Below are positions 31,054-32,098 of a stretch of DNA of 32,098 nucleotides, piece after piece; within the stretch, counting starts at the first letter, position 1, and every line of letters begins with the position of its first letter. Under the pieces are notes generated by a model. The model was not told where the DNA came from. It worked only from the letters and a program-made list of their open reading frames with translations, and did no database searches. Source of the stretch: an uncultured Acetatifactor sp. GTDB taxonomy: Bacteria > Bacillota > Clostridia > Lachnospirales > Lachnospiraceae. The DNA lies in contig CANPXL010000029.1 in the NCBI GenBank assembly GCA_947586055.1, forward strand, positions 1-32,098, given 5' to 3'. Made by a program: the position numbers and the translations under genes.

Positions 31054-31863
31054 TCAAAGCTCACCGATTTCTTTTGTCTCGCCGGGCTTTACTACAAGAA
31101 TACCCTCCTTTGCGCTTACCCATACATCCACTGCGGTGGGATTGTGCATGGTAAGACCGTCCGCGGAAAACTCCTGCGCTCTCGTTGCCATAATATAGTC
31201 CGCGATCTCGATATTGGTCGCGTACCAGATATCTTCCCTGTCCTTCATCTTTTCCACAAAGGCTTCTATCACGCTCCAGTCACCGGATCTTGCGAACTCG
31301 AAGCTGTGGCCCCAGACATACATGAGGGGAAGCTCATAGAAATCCGCTATGTGCAAAAACTGCTCTCCCAGCTCCATCAGCCTGTTGTCGTGATGGCAGG
31401 TGGGATGCCACGCGAGAAAATCAGCGGGCGGAAAAAAACCTCCCGTCCCCTGAACAGTGCGGGAATATTTTATGCCAAGCTTTTTCGCCACGTCCATCAC
31501 TTCTCCGTCATAGCTGCCGTAAGCATAAGACAGTCCCTGAACCATCCCGCCGGTCAGCTTTTCCAGCGCCTTTCTATCCTCCTGAATCTCCAGAACAAGC
31601 TGCTGCCTTGTAAGCGTGGTGGGATTCCTGTGCCAGACGCCGTGACAGGCGATCTCATGCCCCTGATAAACTTCCTTTACCTCTTCCGCGCCGATAAAGG
31701 TATCCCGGTCCCTGTCCGGGCCAAGATTTCCGGAATTCAAATGGAAAGTGGCCTTCATCCCCGCGTCGCGAAACAACCCGGCCAGCCTTCTGTCGTAAAC
31801 CTGACCGTCATCGTAACTGAAGGTAAGAGCCTTTCTCTTTGCCTGCGGATATACAAATCTCAT
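31054..31863 (-). CDS. Polysaccharide-deacetylase family protein without signal peptide
   Basis: A 269-aa carbohydrate esterase 4/NodB-fold protein. The metal site shows D18-D19 in LTFSYDDG and the HxxxH pair H74/H78 in EIACHGVWH. Later motifs are SYAYGSYDG, YSRTVQGTGGF and WGHSFEF with H186. The usual RxPxG block is replaced by YAYGSYD. The ATG at 31863 follows GGAGGT at 8 nt, and the protein begins directly with MRFVYPQAKRKALTF, so no signal peptide or membrane anchor is present and it should be cytoplasmic. The last 35 residues form a beta-rich appendage. It is first in an operon with the YwlG-type gene. The substrate is unknown; a cytoplasmic sugar derivative or an amide other than peptidoglycan is likely. 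Confidence 0.85.
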   Translation of the reverse strand: MRFVYPQAKRKALTFSYDDGQVYDRRLAGLFRDAGMKATFHLNSGNLGPDRDRDTFIGAEEVKEVYQGHEIACHGVWHRNPTTLTRQQLVLEIQEDRKALEKLTGGMVQGLSYAYGSYDGEVMDVAKKLGIKYSRTVQGTGGFFPPADFLAWHPTCHHDNRLMELGEQFLHIADFYELPLMYVWGHSFEFARSGDWSVIEAFVEKMKDREDIWYATNIEIADYIMATRAQEFSADGLTMHNPTAVDVWVSAKEGILVVKPGETKEIGEL

Positions 31864-31951
31864 TTTATGAAACCTCCCTGCTGCAGTTGTTTTTCCGGAG
31901 ATTCTCCGGCGCCATCGAACGCCGGAGCCTTTCGGTTGATCCCTTGTCCTA

Positions 31952-31979
31952 ATCATAACATAATACGCCAAAAAAACAA
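31952..31979 (-). promoter_or_regulatory. Promoter candidate of the deacetylase operon
   Basis: On the minus strand TTGTTT (31974-31979), a 16-bp spacer and TATGAT (31952-31957), about 90 nt before the ATG. Confidence 0.45.
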
Positions 31980-32073
31980 CACTCTTTTGGCCGGACCGGA
32001 ATATAGTAGATTGAATCTTAATCCCGAGTTTGCCACTTGTTAGTTAATCCCAATTAAATTTTTTCCTTATTTT

Positions 32074-32096
32074 GCAAGGTTTTACTTGCTTTTTTT
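32074..32096 (+). terminator. Short hairpin with T7 tract at the right edge
   Basis: GCAAG-GTTTTA-CTTGC followed by TTTTTTT. The stem is only 5 bp and no plus-strand gene precedes it in the window, so this may be chance. The direct repeat TTAATCCC occurs at 32018-32025 and 32044-32051 nearby. No gene is seen in 31864-32098. Confidence 0.25.
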
Positions 32097-32098
32097 GT

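Overview
The window looks like a piece of chromosome from a Clostridia-class Firmicute, most likely Lachnospiraceae. This is inferred from gene families, not from a marker gene. The signs are strong AGGAGG-type ribosome binding sites, occasional TTG/GTG starts, a YitT protein, a Fur-family regulator, reverse rubrerythrin, a TSCPD small protein, a YwlG-type protein, LuxS and a peptidoglycan-type MurG. Base composition is moderately GC-rich. A more AT-rich patch at about 5.0-7.3 kb and a very AT-rich non-coding stretch at 11.1-11.6 kb look like accessory material.

Layout. 1-252: an 18-bp-period direct repeat, then a highly structured 163-bp element bounded by TA and 11-bp inverted repeats. 253-2322 (-): a REC / HD-GYP / GGDEF / degenerate-GGDEF protein of cyclic-di-GMP turnover. 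3842-2457 (-): a two-gene operon of a heavy-metal permease and a Fur-family repressor, preceded by a consensus promoter and a perfect 14-5-14 palindrome. 3975-4877 (-): YitT protein. 5112-6920 (+): an uncharacterised membrane pair (zinc ribbon/PH-like/SHOCT protein plus a small partner). 11032-7274 (-): a lipoprotein, two permeases and an ABC ATPase in one tightly packed operon, followed by a fragment of another ABC ATPase and a terminator. 14022-11638 (-): O6-methylguanine-DNA methyltransferase, an unknown protein and an RlmI-type rRNA methyltransferase. 14168-14241 (+): tRNA-Pro(CGG), whose promoter overlaps that of the preceding divergent operon.

14314-19418 (+): an RsmF-type rRNA m5C methyltransferase, an RluA-type pseudouridine synthase, an AI-2E family membrane protein and an O-antigen-ligase-like membrane protein. 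19879-19415 (-): a small charged protein. 22330-20101 (-): sensor kinase then OmpR-type response regulator. 22522-24537 (+): reverse rubrerythrin, LuxS and MTA/SAH nucleosidase; the last two together form the detoxification and AI-2 branch of the methyl cycle. 27476-24565 (-): glucose-6-phosphate isomerase, a 2-hydroxyacid dehydrogenase and a GtrA protein. 28518-27604 (-): a conserved-looking but unrecognised membrane protein with a repetitive charged tail. 28840-30199 (+): TSCPD protein and MurG. 31863-30465 (-): NodB-type deacetylase and YwlG/UPF0340 protein.

Most of the window is core housekeeping. The less described parts are the structured element at the left edge, the three-output c-di-GMP protein, the palindrome-controlled metal exporter/Fur operon, the zinc-ribbon/SHOCT membrane pair, and the lipoprotein-ABC operon with its long AT-rich leader. 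No CRISPR array, rRNA gene, complete insertion sequence or phage module was seen.
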